A stretch of DNA of 64,000 nt from NCBI RefSeq assembly GCF_014764385.1, contig NZ_CP061714.1:1922001-1986000 (forward strand), in the 5' to 3' direction. Below, in pieces: positions 26,884-37,219 of this stretch. The first letter of the stretch is position 1. Each line of letters opens with the position of its first letter. The notes under the pieces were generated by a model. The model was not told the DNA's origin. It did not search any database and saw only the letters and a program-made list of their open reading frames with translations. Made by a program: the position numbers and the translations under genes. The DNA comes from Luteimonas sp. MC1825 (GTDB taxonomy: Bacteria > Pseudomonadota > Gammaproteobacteria > Xanthomonadales > Xanthomonadaceae).

Positions 26884-27819
26884 CTACTCGTCGTAGCCGA
26901 AGGTGCGCAGCGCGGCCTCGTCGTCGGACCAGCCCTGGCGCACGCGCACCCAGGTTTCCAGGAACACCTTGCAGCCGAACAGCCGCTCCATCGACAACCG
27001 CGCCTTGCTGCCGATCTCGCGCAGGCGGGTGCCGCCCTTGCCGATGACGATCGCCTTCTGGCCGTCGCGCTCGACCCACACGACCGCGCCGATGCGCATC
27101 ATCGGCCCGGACTTGGTGGACTCCTCGGTGAACGACTCGATCTCCACCGTGGTCGCATACGGGAGTTCCGCGCCCAGCTGGCGCATCAGCTGCTCACGCA
27201 GCATCTCGCCCGCCAGGAAGCGCTGGCTCTTGTCGGTGATCTCGTCCTCGGCGTACATCGGCGGCTGTTCCGGCACCAGCGTCAGCAGCTGTGCGACCAG
27301 CGCCTCCAGGCCCTTGCGCTTAAGGGCCGAGATCGGGTGCACGCCGGCGAACTCGCGTCCCTCGGTCACCTTTTGCAGGTACGGCAGCAACGCCGCCTTG
27401 TCGCGGATGCGGTCCACCTGGTTGACGACGAGGACCACCGGCACCGCCGCCTCGCGCAGTGACTCGTACGCCAGCGTGTCCTCCTCGTCCCAGCGGCCGG
27501 CCTCGACCACCAGCAGCACGGCCTCGACGCCTTCAACGGCTCCGCGCGCGGCACGGTTCATCATCCGGTGCATCGCGGTCGCCGACTGGCTGCGCTCGCC
27601 GCGATGGATGCCGGGCGTGTCGACCAGCAGCAGCTGGCCGCCGGGCACGGTGGCGATGCCCAGCAGCCGGTGGCGCGTGGTCTGCGGGCGATTGGAGACG
27701 ATGCTCACCTTGGCGCCGACCAGCGCATTGACCAGGGTGGACTTGCCGACATTGGGCCGTCCGATGACGGCGATGGCGCCGCTGCGGTGGCCGGCTTCGG
27801 CGTCGTTGGGGGTGTTCAT
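26884..27819 (-). CDS. era: GTPase Era
   Basis: A 311-residue GTPase required for 16S rRNA processing and 30S assembly. The G1 motif is [11 protein letters not shown]3 is DTPG, G4 is NQVD, and a KH RNA-binding domain fills the C-terminus ([15 protein letters not shown]). It overlaps rnc by four bases. Confidence 0.96.
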   Translation of the reverse strand: MNTPNDAEAGHRSGAIAVIGRPNVGKSTLVNALVGAKVSIVSNRPQTTRHRLLGIATVPGGQLLLVDTPGIHRGERSQSATAMHRMMNRAARGAVEGVEAVLLVVEAGRWDEEDTLAYESLREAAVPVVLVVNQVDRIRDKAALLPYLQKVTEGREFAGVHPISALKRKGLEALVAQLLTLVPEQPPMYAEDEITDKSQRFLAGEMLREQLMRQLGAELPYATTVEIESFTEESTKSGPMMRIGAVVWVERDGQKAIVIGKGGTRLREIGSKARLSMERLFGCKVFLETWVRVRQGWSDDEAALRTFGYDE

Positions 27820-28499
27820 GGCTTGTCTGCTTCCAGTTGTGCAAGTACGGCGCCAGCGGCGGCCTGCTCGGCGGCGCGGCGCGAACTGCCCTCGCCCGAT
27901 GCCGACAGCGCGGGTTCGACCAACGTGCAGCGCACGTGGAAGACCTTGGCGTGTTCGTCACCGGCCTCGGACAGGAGATCGTAGACCGGCAGCGGGCGCT
28001 GGCGACCCTGCAGCCACTCCTGCAGCCGGGTCTTGGGGTCCTTGCCGATGCGGCCGGCGGCAAGCCCCGCCAGCGCCGGTTCGAACCACGGCAGCACGGC
28101 ACTGCGGCAGGCATCGAAACCGGCGTCGAGGTAGATGGCGCCGACCAGCGCCTCGAGCGCGTCGGACAGGATCGAGTCGCGGCGGTGGCCGCCGGATTTC
28201 ATCTCGCCGGGGCCGAGGGTGATGCGCGCGCCGAGGTCGAGCCCGCGCGCGATACGCGCCAGCGAGGATTCCCGCACCAGTTCGGCGCGGGCGCGGGTCA
28301 TCACGCCCTCGTCGGCCTTGGGCCAGCGCAGGTACAGCGCTTCGGCGACGATCAGGCCGACCAGCGCATCGCCGAGGAATTCAAGTCGTTCGTTGTGCGG
28401 GGCGCCGGCGCTGCGGTGGGTCAGCGCCTGCGCCAGCAAGCCGCCATCGCGGAACGCATGCCCCGCGAAGCGGACGGCAGCGGCATCAGTTGAGGTCAC
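27816..28499 (-). CDS. rnc: Ribonuclease III
   Basis: A 227-residue double-strand-specific RNase. It has the catalytic signature [12 protein letters not shown] and the second acidic site [15 protein letters not shown], followed by a double-stranded RNA-binding domain ([13 protein letters not shown] to the end). It overlaps era by four bases and the DUF4845 gene by 14 bases, so it is tightly coupled in the lepA-lepB-rnc-era-recO operon. Confidence 0.96.
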   Translation of the reverse strand: MTSTDAAAVRFAGHAFRDGGLLAQALTHRSAGAPHNERLEFLGDALVGLIVAEALYLRWPKADEGVMTRARAELVRESSLARIARGLDLGARITLGPGEMKSGGHRRDSILSDALEALVGAIYLDAGFDACRSAVLPWFEPALAGLAAGRIGKDPKTRLQEWLQGRQRPLPVYDLLSEAGDEHAKVFHVRCTLVEPALSASGEGSSRRAAEQAAAGAVLAQLEADKP

Positions 28500-28866
28500 C
28501 GGACCTGGTCAACATCTGCGTGGTGTCGAACCTGCCCACCACATCGAGGTTCGCGATCACCGGCTTGCGCACCTCGTAGTTCACATCCATCTGCCAGCCG
28601 TTGTCGACGCGCTTGATCTTGACGTGCTCGGCCTTCACGTTCTCGGCGTAGCTGATGTACAGCCGGCGGAAGAACAGGTCCTGGATCTTGCGCGGGTCGG
28701 TGTTGGCGATGCCCGGCTCGTTGGCCAGGCCCTTCAGCGCGGACCGCACGCTGTAGTACTCGGAATACATCGGGAACAGCTTCATGCCGACATAGGCGAA
28801 CAGGCCGACCACGGCCAGCACGATCACGAACCCCAGCAGGGTGATGCCGCGTTGCGCGTTTCTCAT
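28486..28866 (-). CDS. DUF4845 single-pass membrane protein
   Basis: A 126-residue protein with a short basic N-terminus (MRNAQRG), one membrane helix ([20 protein letters not shown]) and a periplasmic domain with [19 protein letters not shown]. It belongs to the DUF4845 family, which is regularly found between lepB and rnc in beta- and gammaproteobacteria. The role is unknown; position suggests a link to envelope or RNA processing. Confidence 0.85.
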   Translation of the reverse strand: MRNAQRGITLLGFVIVLAVVGLFAYVGMKLFPMYSEYYSVRSALKGLANEPGIANTDPRKIQDLFFRRLYISYAENVKAEHVKIKRVDNGWQMDVNYEVRKPVIANLDVVGRFDTTQMLTRSGDLN

Positions 28867-28920
28867 AGCAGTTTCCCCTCGATCCCCTGGAACACCAGTA
28901 TCATGCCCCGTGCCGATGGC

Positions 28921-29715
28921 TCAGGGAATGCGCGTGCCGATGCGGCTGAAATCCACTCCGCCGGCGGAACTGTCGAAATTCATCCACACCAGGAACGCCT
29001 TGCCGCGAAGCTGGCCTTCCGGAAGGGTGCCCCAGAAGCGGCTGTCGTCGCTTCTATCACGATTGTCGCCCATGACGAAATACTCGCCGGCCGGCACCGT
29101 CCACTCGCCGACGCCGTGGTTGGCGAACAGCGGGCTGTCGACTTCGAGCAGCTCGTGGCGACGCCCGCCAAGGTCCTCGGTGAGCAGGGTGGCGCCGCTC
29201 ATCTCCTCGCCGCGGCCCTTGCCCACGTAGCGGCCGACGGGCTCGTACGCCACCGCGTCGCCGTTCACGAACACCGTGTTGTCGCGGTAGGCGATCCGAT
29301 CACCCGGAAGGCCCACCACGCGCTTGATCCAGTCCTGGTCGGGGTACTGCGGCGGGCGGAACACCACCACGTCACCGCGCGCGGGCTCGCCGATGGCAAC
29401 GACCTTGTGGTTGTTCACCGGCAGCCGCAGCCCGTAGGCGAACTTGTTGACCAGGATGAAGTCGCCGACCAGCAGCGTCGGCATCATGGAGGTCGAAGGG
29501 ATGCGGAACGGCTCGGCGATGAAGCTGCGCAGCACCAGCACCACCGCGAGGATCGGGAAGAAGGCGCGCGCGTAGTCGACGACCCACGGCTCCTGTGGCT
29601 CCAGCAGGCCGGCGGCGGCCGCGCGGCGCTTGGCGAACACCAGCCTGTCGAGTAGCCAGATGAGGCCACTCAGCAGGGTCAGGAGGACCAGCCCCATCTC
29701 AAACCATTTCATCAT
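28921..29715 (-). CDS. lepB: Signal peptidase I
   Basis: A 264-residue inner-membrane protease that removes signal peptides. It has two N-terminal membrane segments (MVLLTLLSGLIWLLD-like and FFPILAVVLVLRSF), the catalytic serine in PSTSMMPTL and the catalytic lysine in DWIKRVVGLPGD, with the later box GDNRDRSDDSR. It follows lepA by 19 bases and lies in the usual order lepA-lepB-rnc. Confidence 0.95.
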   Translation of the reverse strand: MMKWFEMGLVLLTLLSGLIWLLDRLVFAKRRAAAAGLLEPQEPWVVDYARAFFPILAVVLVLRSFIAEPFRIPSTSMMPTLLVGDFILVNKFAYGLRLPVNNHKVVAIGEPARGDVVVFRPPQYPDQDWIKRVVGLPGDRIAYRDNTVFVNGDAVAYEPVGRYVGKGRGEEMSGATLLTEDLGGRRHELLEVDSPLFANHGVGEWTVPAGEYFVMGDNRDRSDDSRFWGTLPEGQLRGKAFLVWMNFDSSAGGVDFSRIGTRIP

Positions 29716-29734
29716 CGCGGAGCTCCCGGTGCGG

Positions 29735-31543
29735 CTATTTGTTGTCGACCTGGAGCACCGCGAGGAAGGCTTCCTGCGGGATCTCGACGCGTCCGACCTG
29801 CTTCATGCGCTTCTTGCCTTCCTTCTGCTTCTCGAGCAGCTTCTTCTTGCGCGAGATGTCGCCACCATAACATTTGGCCAACACGTTCTTGCGCATCGCC
29901 TTGACCGTGGTGCGGGCGATGATCTGCGAGCCGACGGCGGCCTGGATGGCCACGTCGAACATCTGCCGCGGGATGAGCTCGCGCATTTTTTCGGTGATGT
30001 CGCGGCCGCGGCGGTCGGCATGCTGGCGGTGCACGATGAGCGACAGCGCGTCGACCTTGTCGCCGTTGATCAGGGTGTCGATGCGCACGAACGGACCGGC
30101 GTCGAAGCGCAGGAACTGGTAGTCCAGCGACGCGTAGCCGCGCGACACCGACTTCAGGCGGTCGAAGAAGTCGAGCACCACTTCCGCCATCGGCAGCTCG
30201 TAGCTGATCTGCACCTGGCTGCCGAGGTAGTTGATGCCGATCTGGCTGCCGCGCTTTTCCTCGCACAGGGTGATCACGTTGCCCACGTAATCCGGCGGGG
30301 TGAGGATGTTGGCGCGGATGATCGGCTCGCGGACCTCTTCGATCAGGTTCACCGGCGGAAGCTTGGCCGGGTTGTCGAGGGTGAGGATGCTGCCGTCGGT
30401 CTTGAGTACTTCGTACACCACCGTCGGCGCGGTCGAAATGAGGTTGAGGTCGTACTCGCGCTCGAGGCGCTCCTGCACGATCTCCATGTGCAGCATCCCG
30501 AGGAAGCCGCAGCGGAAGCCGAAGCCCATGGCTTCCGAGCTTTCAGGCTCGAAGCGCAGCGCGGCGTCGTTGAGGCGCAGCTTGTCGAGCGCCTCGCGCA
30601 GCGACGGGTAGTCGTCGGCATCGACCGGGAACAGGCCGGCGAACACGCGCGGCTGCATTTCCTGGAAGCCCGGCAACGGCGCGGGCGCGGGATCCGTGGC
30701 CAGGGTCAGCGTGTCGCCGACCGGCGCGCCGTGCACGTCCTTGATGGACGCGTTGATCCAGCCCACCTCGCCGGCGCGGAGCTTGGCCAGTTCCTTGCGC
30801 TTGGGCGTGAACACGCCGACCTTGTCCACCTGGTGGGTGCGGCCGGTGGACATGACCAGCATCTTGTCGCCGGCCTTGATCTCGCCCTGCATCACCCGCA
30901 CCAGCGACACGACGCCCAGGTAGTTGTCGAACCAGGAGTCGATGATCAGCGCCTGCAGCTTGTCGGTCTCGCGCGGCGCCGGTGGCGGGATACGCAGCAC
31001 GATGGCCTCGAGCACGTCCTCGACGTTCAGCCCGGTCTTGGCGCTGATCGCCACCGCGTCGCTGGCATCGATGCCGATCACCGCCTCGATCTCGGCCTTG
31101 GCGCGCTCGATGTCGGCGGTAGGCAGGTCGATCTTGTTGATCACCGGCACCACTTCCAGGCCCTGCTCCACAGCGGTGTAGCAGTTGGCGACCGACTGCG
31201 CCTCGACGCCCTGCGCGGCATCCACCACCAGCAGCGCGCCCTCGCAGGCGGCCAGCGAGCGGCTGACCTCGTAGCTGAAGTCGACGTGGCCGGGGGTGTC
31301 GATGAAGTTCAGGAAATAGGTCTGGCCGTCGCGCGCGGTGTACGGCAGCGACACGGACTGTGCCTTGATGGTGATGCCGCGCTCGCGCTCGATCGGATTG
31401 TTGTCGAGGACCTGCGTCTCCATCTCGCGCGCGGTCAGGCCGCCACAGATCTGGATGATGCGGTCGGCCAGCGTGGACTTGCCGTGGTCGACGTGGGCGA
31501 TGATGGAGAAGTTGCGGATGTTCCGCATCGAATCTGGGGGCAT
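29735..31543 (-). CDS. lepA: Elongation factor 4 (LepA)
   Basis: A 602-residue translational GTPase with G1 [11 protein letters not shown]3 [13 protein letters not shown]4 NKIDLP and the family-specific C-terminal domain ending in a basic tail ([19 protein letters not shown]). It binds ribosomes and aids initiation or back-translocation. The start could be the ATG at 31528 (MRNIRNFSI); neither has a clear ribosome site. Confidence 0.96.
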   Translation of the reverse strand: MPPDSMRNIRNFSIIAHVDHGKSTLADRIIQICGGLTAREMETQVLDNNPIERERGITIKAQSVSLPYTARDGQTYFLNFIDTPGHVDFSYEVSRSLAACEGALLVVDAAQGVEAQSVANCYTAVEQGLEVVPVINKIDLPTADIERAKAEIEAVIGIDASDAVAISAKTGLNVEDVLEAIVLRIPPPAPRETDKLQALIIDSWFDNYLGVVSLVRVMQGEIKAGDKMLVMSTGRTHQVDKVGVFTPKRKELAKLRAGEVGWINASIKDVHGAPVGDTLTLATDPAPAPLPGFQEMQPRVFAGLFPVDADDYPSLREALDKLRLNDAALRFEPESSEAMGFGFRCGFLGMLHMEIVQERLEREYDLNLISTAPTVVYEVLKTDGSILTLDNPAKLPPVNLIEEVREPIIRANILTPPDYVGNVITLCEEKRGSQIGINYLGSQVQISYELPMAEVVLDFFDRLKSVSRGYASLDYQFLRFDAGPFVRIDTLINGDKVDALSLIVHRQHADRRGRDITEKMRELIPRQMFDVAIQAAVGSQIIARTTVKAMRKNVLAKCYGGDISRKKKLLEKQKEGKKRMKQVGRVEIPQEAFLAVLQVDNK

Positions 31544-31636
31544 GGGGATCGCAGGCGGGGCCGTATCGGGCCGGATGGCGTCGAACGGAACATTGTCGCA
31601 CAGGGTGGCGGCGGCCCGATCCGCCCCTTCGGGGCA

Positions 31637-31661
31637 CCTTCCCCCGCAGTGTGGGGGAAGG
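31637..31661. terminator. Hairpin between mucD and lepA
   Basis: A perfect nine-pair stem, CCTTCCCCC against GGGGGAAGG, around a seven-base loop, lying between the mucD stop and the lepA start on the minus strand. A second small hairpin (GCCCC/GGGGC) is next to it. No T-run follows, so it may be a weak terminator, a processing site or a repeat element. Confidence 0.4.
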
Positions 31662-31676
31662 GTTTCACCCGAACGG

Positions 31677-33191
31677 CTATTCGGTGGCGGTGCGCGGGGT
31701 CACCGCGATGAACTGGGTGCCGCCACTGCGGTTGCGTACCAGCAGCATCACCGTCTGGCCGGGGCGTACCGCGGCCAACTCGCGATCGAGGTCGGCGGGC
31801 GAACCCACGCCCTTGCGGCCCACCGAGAGCACCACGTCACCGGGCTGGATGCCCGCCGCGCGGGCGGCCAGGCCCTCGACGCGGGCAATCGCCACGCCGT
31901 CGCCATCGGGCAGTTCGAGCTGCCGGCGTTGCGCGGCGGACAGCTCCTGGCCCACCAGCCCGAGCGGGTTGCTCGATTTCGCCGGCGCAGCACCGCCCTG
32001 CACCGGGCGGACGCTGGCAACGCCCTCGTCCAGCTCGCCCAGCGTGACCGTGACATCGCGGCTGCGCCCGTCGCGCCACACCTTCAGGGTGGCCCGGCTG
32101 CCGGGCGCCTTGGCACCGACGATCGGCGGCAGGTCGCTGGACTGGATGACGCGCGTGCCGTCGATCTCGCGGATCACGTCACCTCGCTCCAGCCCCGCCT
32201 TCTCCGCGGGACCACCGGGGACGACATCGGCCACCAGCGCGCCCAGCGTATCCGGCAGCCCCAGGCCGCTCGCGGCGTCGGTGGTGATCTGCTGCACCTG
32301 CACGCCGATCTGGCCGCGCTTGACCTGACCGGTGGTCTTCAGCTGCTCGGCGACATTCATCGCCACATCGATCGGGATCGCGAAGCTGACACCCATGTAG
32401 CCGCCCGAGTTGGAGAAGATCTGCGAGTTGATGCCCACCACCTCGCCGGCGGTGTTGAGCAGCGGCCCGCCGGAATTGCCGCGGTTGATCGCGACGTCGG
32501 TCTGGATGAAGGGCACGTAGCGCTGGTTGGCATACGGATTGGAGCGACCGACCGCGCTGATGATGCCGGCGGTGACCGACTGGTCGAGGCCGAACGGGGA
32601 GCCGATCGCCACCGCCCACTGGCCGGGCTTGAGCGCCGCGGAGTTGCCGGCGCGCAGGTACGGCAGGCTGGCGCCGGCCTTGATCTTGAGCAGGGCGACA
32701 TCGGACTGCTCGTCGCCGCCCACCAGCTCGGCGGTGAACTCGCGGCGATCGGACAGCTTGACCTTGAGCTCGTCGGCCCCGGCGACCACGTGATGGTTGG
32801 TGAGCACGTAGCCGTCGGCCGAGATCAGGAACCCGGTGCCCATCGACATGCCGCGGCGACCGCCGGGATCCTGCGGCATGCCGGGGAACGGCGTACCCGG
32901 ACCGAAGAAGCGCCGGAAGAACTCGGGCATCTCGTCGGGCATCTGCTGTTGCTGTTGCTGGGGGCGGGCGGCGGTCGTACCACCGCTCACGGCCTCGATG
33001 TTGACCACCGCCGGGCCGACTCGCTCGACCAGCCGCGTGAAGTCGGGCAGGCCGGACACCATCGATGGCGACGGTGCGGCCGCCGGCACCGCGGCGGCAC
33101 CCGACTGGGCGGTGGCGGCCGGCAGGATGACGGCGGCCGTACCGGCGGCGGTCAAGGTGACCAGGGCAAGGGCGTACACGGGGGATTTCAT
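31677..33191 (-). CDS. mucD: Do-family periplasmic serine protease (DegP/MucD)
   Basis: A 504-residue HtrA-type protease and chaperone. It has a signal peptide (about 28 residues), the catalytic triad His (TNHHVVAG), Asp (SDVALLKI) and Ser (GNSGGPL), then two PDZ domains. A six-glutamine linker ([10 protein letters not shown]) comes before the catalytic domain, in the LA-loop region. It degrades misfolded envelope proteins. It follows rpoE and rseA, giving the order rpoE-rseA-mucD seen in xanthomonads, and should be induced by sigma-E. Confidence 0.93.
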   Translation of the reverse strand: MKSPVYALALVTLTAAGTAAVILPAATAQSGAAAVPAAAPSPSMVSGLPDFTRLVERVGPAVVNIEAVSGGTTAARPQQQQQQMPDEMPEFFRRFFGPGTPFPGMPQDPGGRRGMSMGTGFLISADGYVLTNHHVVAGADELKVKLSDRREFTAELVGGDEQSDVALLKIKAGASLPYLRAGNSAALKPGQWAVAIGSPFGLDQSVTAGIISAVGRSNPYANQRYVPFIQTDVAINRGNSGGPLLNTAGEVVGINSQIFSNSGGYMGVSFAIPIDVAMNVAEQLKTTGQVKRGQIGVQVQQITTDAASGLGLPDTLGALVADVVPGGPAEKAGLERGDVIREIDGTRVIQSSDLPPIVGAKAPGSRATLKVWRDGRSRDVTVTLGELDEGVASVRPVQGGAAPAKSSNPLGLVGQELSAAQRRQLELPDGDGVAIARVEGLAARAAGIQPGDVVLSVGRKGVGSPADLDRELAAVRPGQTVMLLVRNRSGGTQFIAVTPRTATE

Positions 33192-33260
33192 CGGGGATTC
33201 GGCCTCGATAAAGGGGGGGTCAACGGGAGGCCCACGGCGGCGCGCGCCGTGGGGCGTGAA

Positions 33261-34334
33261 TCAGTCGGTGCCAGTGCCCGGCTCGGGCCTCGCGTCGCGG
33301 GCGTCGGCCCCCGGCACGCCGGACTGGCGCACCGGCGAGGGTTCGACAAGGCGCGGCTGGAACGGCGCGAACGCGGCGTCGGACGGTGCCGACGGCAGGC
33401 CATAGCGCGCCGCGAACGGTTGGTTGCCGGCGGCAAGCCCCGGCAACACCGCGCGCGGCCAAGGCCGCGACGGTGCCACGGCCTGGGCGCCAAACGGGGC
33501 GTCGACCGGGGCGCCGAAGGCGCGCGCATCCGGCAGGTCGGCCAGCAGTCCGATCGCGTCGTCCGTGGATGTCGGCCCCATTCTTGGCGCCATCGACGCG
33601 CCCGCAACCGCCCTGGCGCGGACCGGCGTGCTGGCCGCGACACGGCGGGCGGCGCGCTGCGACTGGCCACGCGAACGCCGCTCGGCGGCACGCCGCGGCA
33701 CCTCCGCGACCGCCACCGAGGTCGTCGCGGCCCAGGCGCCCTCGCTGCCTTCCGGCAGCTGAGACGCGGGTGCTTCGTTACCCGCCAGCAGGGGGCCGGG
33801 AACCGCGGTCGGCGCCGCGGTGTCGGGCACGCGCGCAAGACTGTCGCGGACCTCGCGCGCACCGGGCGGTGCGTCGATGGCCTGTGCCACCAGCTCGCCG
33901 CCGCCGGCGGTTGCCGGCAGCGGGCTGTCCGGCAGCTGCCGCGCCATGAACAGTGCGACCAGGGCCATCGAGGCCGCCAGCGCACCTCCGCCCCAGCGCA
34001 CCAGGCGCGCACGCGGGCGGCGGAAGAGCGCTTGCCCGGTACCGGTGGCCGCGCCAGCGTCCGGCGCGGCGATCGCCAACGCCACGCGGCGCGAGAAATC
34101 GGCCGGTAGCAGTGCGTGGCCGTGCCCGCGCAGCACGTCGCCGCAGACCTGCCAGCGTTCCCAGCAGTCCGCCAGGTCGGTGTCGTGCTGCAGCCTGCGC
34201 AACATGAAACGCGCCTGGTCCGGCGACAGTTCGCCATCCAGCATCGCCGACAGCTGGCGGCGGTTGTGGGTGTAGAGCTTGTCCGGCGGGGCCGGTTGGA
34301 ACTCCAGGTCTTCAGCGTCGTGGTTCATCGTCAT
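33261..34334 (-). CDS. rseA: Anti-sigma-E factor RseA
   Basis: A 357-residue membrane protein. The N-terminal cytoplasmic part (about 20-110) has the RseA sigma-binding pattern (RRQLSAMLDGELSPDQARF, CWERWQVCGDVLRG), followed by one membrane helix (ALAASMALVALFMAR, about 130) and a long periplasmic part rich in Ala, Arg and Pro. It is longer than E. coli RseA (216) mainly through that region. It starts three bases after rpoE, which supports direct partnership. An ATG at 34328 is an alternative start. Confidence 0.88.
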   Translation of the reverse strand: MTMNHDAEDLEFQPAPPDKLYTHNRRQLSAMLDGELSPDQARFMLRRLQHDTDLADCWERWQVCGDVLRGHGHALLPADFSRRVALAIAAPDAGAATGTGQALFRRPRARLVRWGGGALAASMALVALFMARQLPDSPLPATAGGGELVAQAIDAPPGAREVRDSLARVPDTAAPTAVPGPLLAGNEAPASQLPEGSEGAWAATTSVAVAEVPRRAAERRSRGQSQRAARRVAASTPVRARAVAGASMAPRMGPTSTDDAIGLLADLPDARAFGAPVDAPFGAQAVAPSRPWPRAVLPGLAAGNQPFAARYGLPSAPSDAAFAPFQPRLVEPSPVRQSGVPGADARDARPEPGTGTD

Positions 34335-34337
34335 GCT

Positions 34338-34952
34338 CTATCGCACCGCGCGTTGGGACGCGGTTTCGTTGTCCATCAGTGGCGCGAGTTCGACGTCGAT
34401 CGCCTCGCGGGCCCGGAAGATCCGCGAGCGGACCGTGCCGATCGGGCAATCCATGCGCTGGGCGATCTCCTCGTAGCTCAGGCCTTCGACTTCGCGCAGC
34501 GTGATCGCCGTGCGCAGCTCGTCCGGCAGGGCTTCGACCGCGCGCATCACCGTTTGTTCCAGCTGCTGGCGCATCAGTTCACGCTCCGGGGTGTCGTTGT
34601 CGCGCAGGCGGATCGCGGAATCGAAATGTTCGGCATCCTCGATTTCCACGTCGTCCGTCGGCGGGCGGCGGTTGCTGGCCACCAGGTGGTTCTTGGCGGT
34701 GTTCACGGCGATGCGGTGCAGCCAGGTATAGAACTGTGCATCGCCACGAAAACTCCCGATCGCGCGGTAGGCCCGGATGAAGGTGTCCTGGGCCACGTCC
34801 TGGCATTCGCTCCAGTCACGGATGTAGCGTCCGATGAGGGCGGCGATGCGGTGCTGGTACTTGCGCACCAGCAGGTCGAACGCCGCGGTGTCGCCCTGCT
34901 GGACGCGGCGCACGAGATCGTGATCGAGGTGTTCGGTGTCGCTTTCGGCCAT
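34338..34952 (-). CDS. rpoE: RNA polymerase sigma-E factor (RpoE)
   Basis: A 204-residue ECF sigma factor of the RpoE/AlgU type. Region 2 contains LVRKYQHRIAALIGRYI and DTFIRAYRAIGSFRG with WLHRIAVNTAKNHL; region 4 contains LPDELRTAITLREVEGLSYEEIA and GTVRSRIFRAREAI. The start at 34952 is set by AAGGAG ten bases upstream; the 36 extra upstream codons lack family sequence. It is first in rpoE-rseA-mucD and is preceded by a sigma-E-type promoter, so it should control itself. Confidence 0.95.
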   Translation of the reverse strand: MAESDTEHLDHDLVRRVQQGDTAAFDLLVRKYQHRIAALIGRYIRDWSECQDVAQDTFIRAYRAIGSFRGDAQFYTWLHRIAVNTAKNHLVASNRRPPTDDVEIEDAEHFDSAIRLRDNDTPERELMRQQLEQTVMRAVEALPDELRTAITLREVEGLSYEEIAQRMDCPIGTVRSRIFRAREAIDVELAPLMDNETASQRAVR

Positions 34953-34991
34953 GGGCCCGGCGCTCCTTCCGCCCGGCCTGCAGGCGGGGCT

Positions 34992-35019
34992 TGTGACCAT
35001 GTGCGGCGGGAAAAGTTCC
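34992..35019 (-). promoter_or_regulatory. Sigma-E-type promoter of rpoE
   Basis: On the minus strand the -35 element GGAACTT (35019-35013) is followed by 15 bases and the -10 element GTCACA (34997-34992). The published sigma-E consensus is GGAACTT-N15-GTCnnA, so both boxes and the spacing match. Transcription would begin near 34985, leaving a leader of about 33 bases before the rpoE ATG. This predicts autoregulation. Confidence 0.75.
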
Positions 35020-35085
35020 CGGCTGGCGGATGATCTGGGGCCCGCAGGCCACTGCCGCAAGGCGCGAAGTCCCAGACAAGCCGAT

Positions 35086-35115
35086 TTGACGCGGGCTGAA
35101 CGGACTCTGGATCAT
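35086..35115 (+). promoter_or_regulatory. Possible sigma-70 promoter of the fadB-like gene
   Basis: TTGACG is followed by 18 bases and then GATCAT, 34 bases before the ATG at 35150. The -35 is good and the -10 weak. It overlaps the 5' side of the divergent rpoE promoter region by position only. Confidence 0.35.
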
Positions 35116-35149
35116 AGGTCCCCGCACGTACCCCAACGGATGGTTCCGA

Positions 35150-37204
35150 ATGATTGCTGGCCTCGATGGTCTGCGCTTCAGCCACTGGCAAGCCGAAGAG
35201 CGTGCCGATGGCGTCGTGCTGCTGACGTTCGACCGCGCCGGCGAGTCGGTGAACACCTTTGCACAGGACGTGCTGGTCGAACTCGACGCGCTGCTCGAAC
35301 GCCTGGCGCTCGATCCACCGAAGGCGCTGGTGCTGCGCTCCGGCAAGGCGCGCGGCTTCATCGCCGGCGCCGACATCCGCGAGTTCGCCGCGTTCGATGC
35401 CAAGGGCACCATCGGGGATTCCATCCGCCGCGGCCAACAGGCCTTCCAGCGGCTGGCCGACCTGCCCTGCCCCACGGTGGCCGCGATCCACGGCTTCTGC
35501 ATGGGCGGCGGCACCGAGATCGCGCTGGCCTGCCGCTGGCGCGTGGCCAGCAACGATCCGTCCACGCGCATCGGCCTGCCCGAGGTGAAGCTCGGCATCT
35601 ATCCCGGTTGGGGCGGCAGCGTGCGCCTGCCGCGGCTGGTGGGCACGCCGGCGGCGATGGACATGATGTTGACCGGCCGCACCCTGTCGGCGTCGGCGGC
35701 AAAGGGCATCGGCCTGGTCGACGAGGTGGTCGAGCCCGCGCGCCTGGTCGATGCAGCCGTCGCGCTCGCGATCGGTGGACGAGTCCGCCCGTTCAAGCAG
35801 CGCGCCACGGCCTGGCTGACCAACACCTGGCCGGCGCGCCAACTGCTGGCGCCGATGCTGGTGAAGCAGGTTGCGCGCAAGGCGCGCAAGGAGCACTACC
35901 CCGCGCCGTACGCGTTGATCGAGACCTGGCGGCGCACGGGCGGCGGCGTGCAGAAGCGCCTCGCGGCCGAGCGCAAGTCTGTGGTCAGGCTGGCCGGCAC
36001 GCCCACCGCGCGCAACCTGACGCGGGTGTTCTTCCTCCAGGAACGCCTGAAGGGCATGGGCGGCAAGGACAGTGGCATCCAGCACGTGCATGTCGTCGGC
36101 GCCGGTGTGATGGGCGGCGACATCGCCGCCTGGGCGGCCTACAAGGGCTTCGACGTCACCCTGCAGGACCGCGAGCAGCCCTTCATCGACAAGGCCATGG
36201 CGCGCGCGCAAGAGCTGTTCGCGAAGAAGGTCAAGGACGCGGCCAGGCGGCCCGCGGTTGCCGCGCGCCTGAAGGCCGACCTCGCTGGCGACGGCGTGGC
36301 CACCGCGGACCTGGTGATCGAGGCCATCATCGAGCAGCCCGAAGCCAAGCGCGCGCTGTACGCCAGCGTGGAGCCACGGCTGAAAGCCGACGCGCTGCTG
36401 ACCACCAACACCTCGTCGATCCCGCTCGACGAGCTGCGCGGCGGGTTGGCACAGCCGGCGCGCTTCGCCGGCCTGCACTATTTCAACCCGGTGGCGATGA
36501 TGCCGCTGGTCGAGATCGTACGCCACGACGTCATGGACCCGGAGACCGAACGGCGCCTGGCGGCGTTCTGCAAGGCGATCGACAAGCTGCCGGTGCCTGT
36601 GACGGGCACCCCGGGCTTCCTGGTCAACCGCCTGCTGTTCCCGTACATGCTCGAGGCCGCGACCGCACACGCCGAGGGCATCCCGGGTGCGGTGATCGAC
36701 AAGGCCGCGGTGAAGTTCGGCATGCCGATGGGTCCGATCGAGCTGATCGACACGGTGGGCCTGGACGTGGCGGTGGGCGTGGGCGCGGAGCTCGCGCCGT
36801 TCCTCGGCCTGCCGATCCCCGCCTCGCTGTCGACGCCACCCGAGGCCGGCAAGCGCGGCAAGAAGGACGGCCAGGGCCTGTACACCTGGGCCGAAGGCAA
36901 GGCGAAGAAGCCCGAGGTACCGAAGGACTACCAGGCCCCGACCGACCTCGAGGATCGCCTGATCCTGCCGCTCATCAACGAGGCGGTCGCCGCGCTGCAC
37001 GACGGCGTGGTCGCCGACGCCGACCTGCTCGACGCCGGCGTGATCTTCGGGACCGGATTCGCGCCGTTCCGCGGCGGCCCGATCCAGTACGTGCGCGAGA
37101 CCGGCGTCGCTGTGGTGCTCGCCCGGCTCAAGGCGCTGCAGGCGGTCCATGGCGATCGTTTCGCGCCGCGCCCGGGATGGGATGCTGCGGTGTTGCGGAG
37201 CTGA
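35150..37204 (+). CDS. Multifunctional fatty-acid oxidation enzyme, alpha subunit type (FadB/FadJ)
   Basis: A 684-residue fusion of an enoyl-CoA hydratase (about 1-190) and a 3-hydroxyacyl-CoA dehydrogenase (about 300-684). In the hydratase, GADIREF and GGTEIALACRWR with the two catalytic glutamates (GTEIAL, LPEVKLGIYPGWGG) are intact. The dehydrogenase has the NAD site HVVGAGVMGGDIAAWAAYKG and the catalytic His in LHYFNPVAMMPLVEIV. It carries out two steps of beta-oxidation. No thiolase (fadA) gene is next to it. It is divergent from rpoE and convergent with the TPR gene. Confidence 0.92.
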   Translation: MIAGLDGLRFSHWQAEERADGVVLLTFDRAGESVNTFAQDVLVELDALLERLALDPPKALVLRSGKARGFIAGADIREFAAFDAKGTIGDSIRRGQQAFQRLADLPCPTVAAIHGFCMGGGTEIALACRWRVASNDPSTRIGLPEVKLGIYPGWGGSVRLPRLVGTPAAMDMMLTGRTLSASAAKGIGLVDEVVEPARLVDAAVALAIGGRVRPFKQRATAWLTNTWPARQLLAPMLVKQVARKARKEHYPAPYALIETWRRTGGGVQKRLAAERKSVVRLAGTPTARNLTRVFFLQERLKGMGGKDSGIQHVHVVGAGVMGGDIAAWAAYKGFDVTLQDREQPFIDKAMARAQELFAKKVKDAARRPAVAARLKADLAGDGVATADLVIEAIIEQPEAKRALYASVEPRLKADALLTTNTSSIPLDELRGGLAQPARFAGLHYFNPVAMMPLVEIVRHDVMDPETERRLAAFCKAIDKLPVPVTGTPGFLVNRLLFPYMLEAATAHAEGIPGAVIDKAAVKFGMPMGPIELIDTVGLDVAVGVGAELAPFLGLPIPASLSTPPEAGKRGKKDGQGLYTWAEGKAKKPEVPKDYQAPTDLEDRLILPLINEAVAALHDGVVADADLLDAGVIFGTGFAPFRGGPIQYVRETGVAVVLARLKALQAVHGDRFAPRPGWDAAVLRS

Positions 37205-37219
37205 AGGACGCCTCAGCCC

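Noticed and set aside
29630..34109. Long plus-strand frames opposite lepA, mucD and rseA
   Set aside because: No motifs, biased composition and full overlap with three conserved genes on the minus strand.
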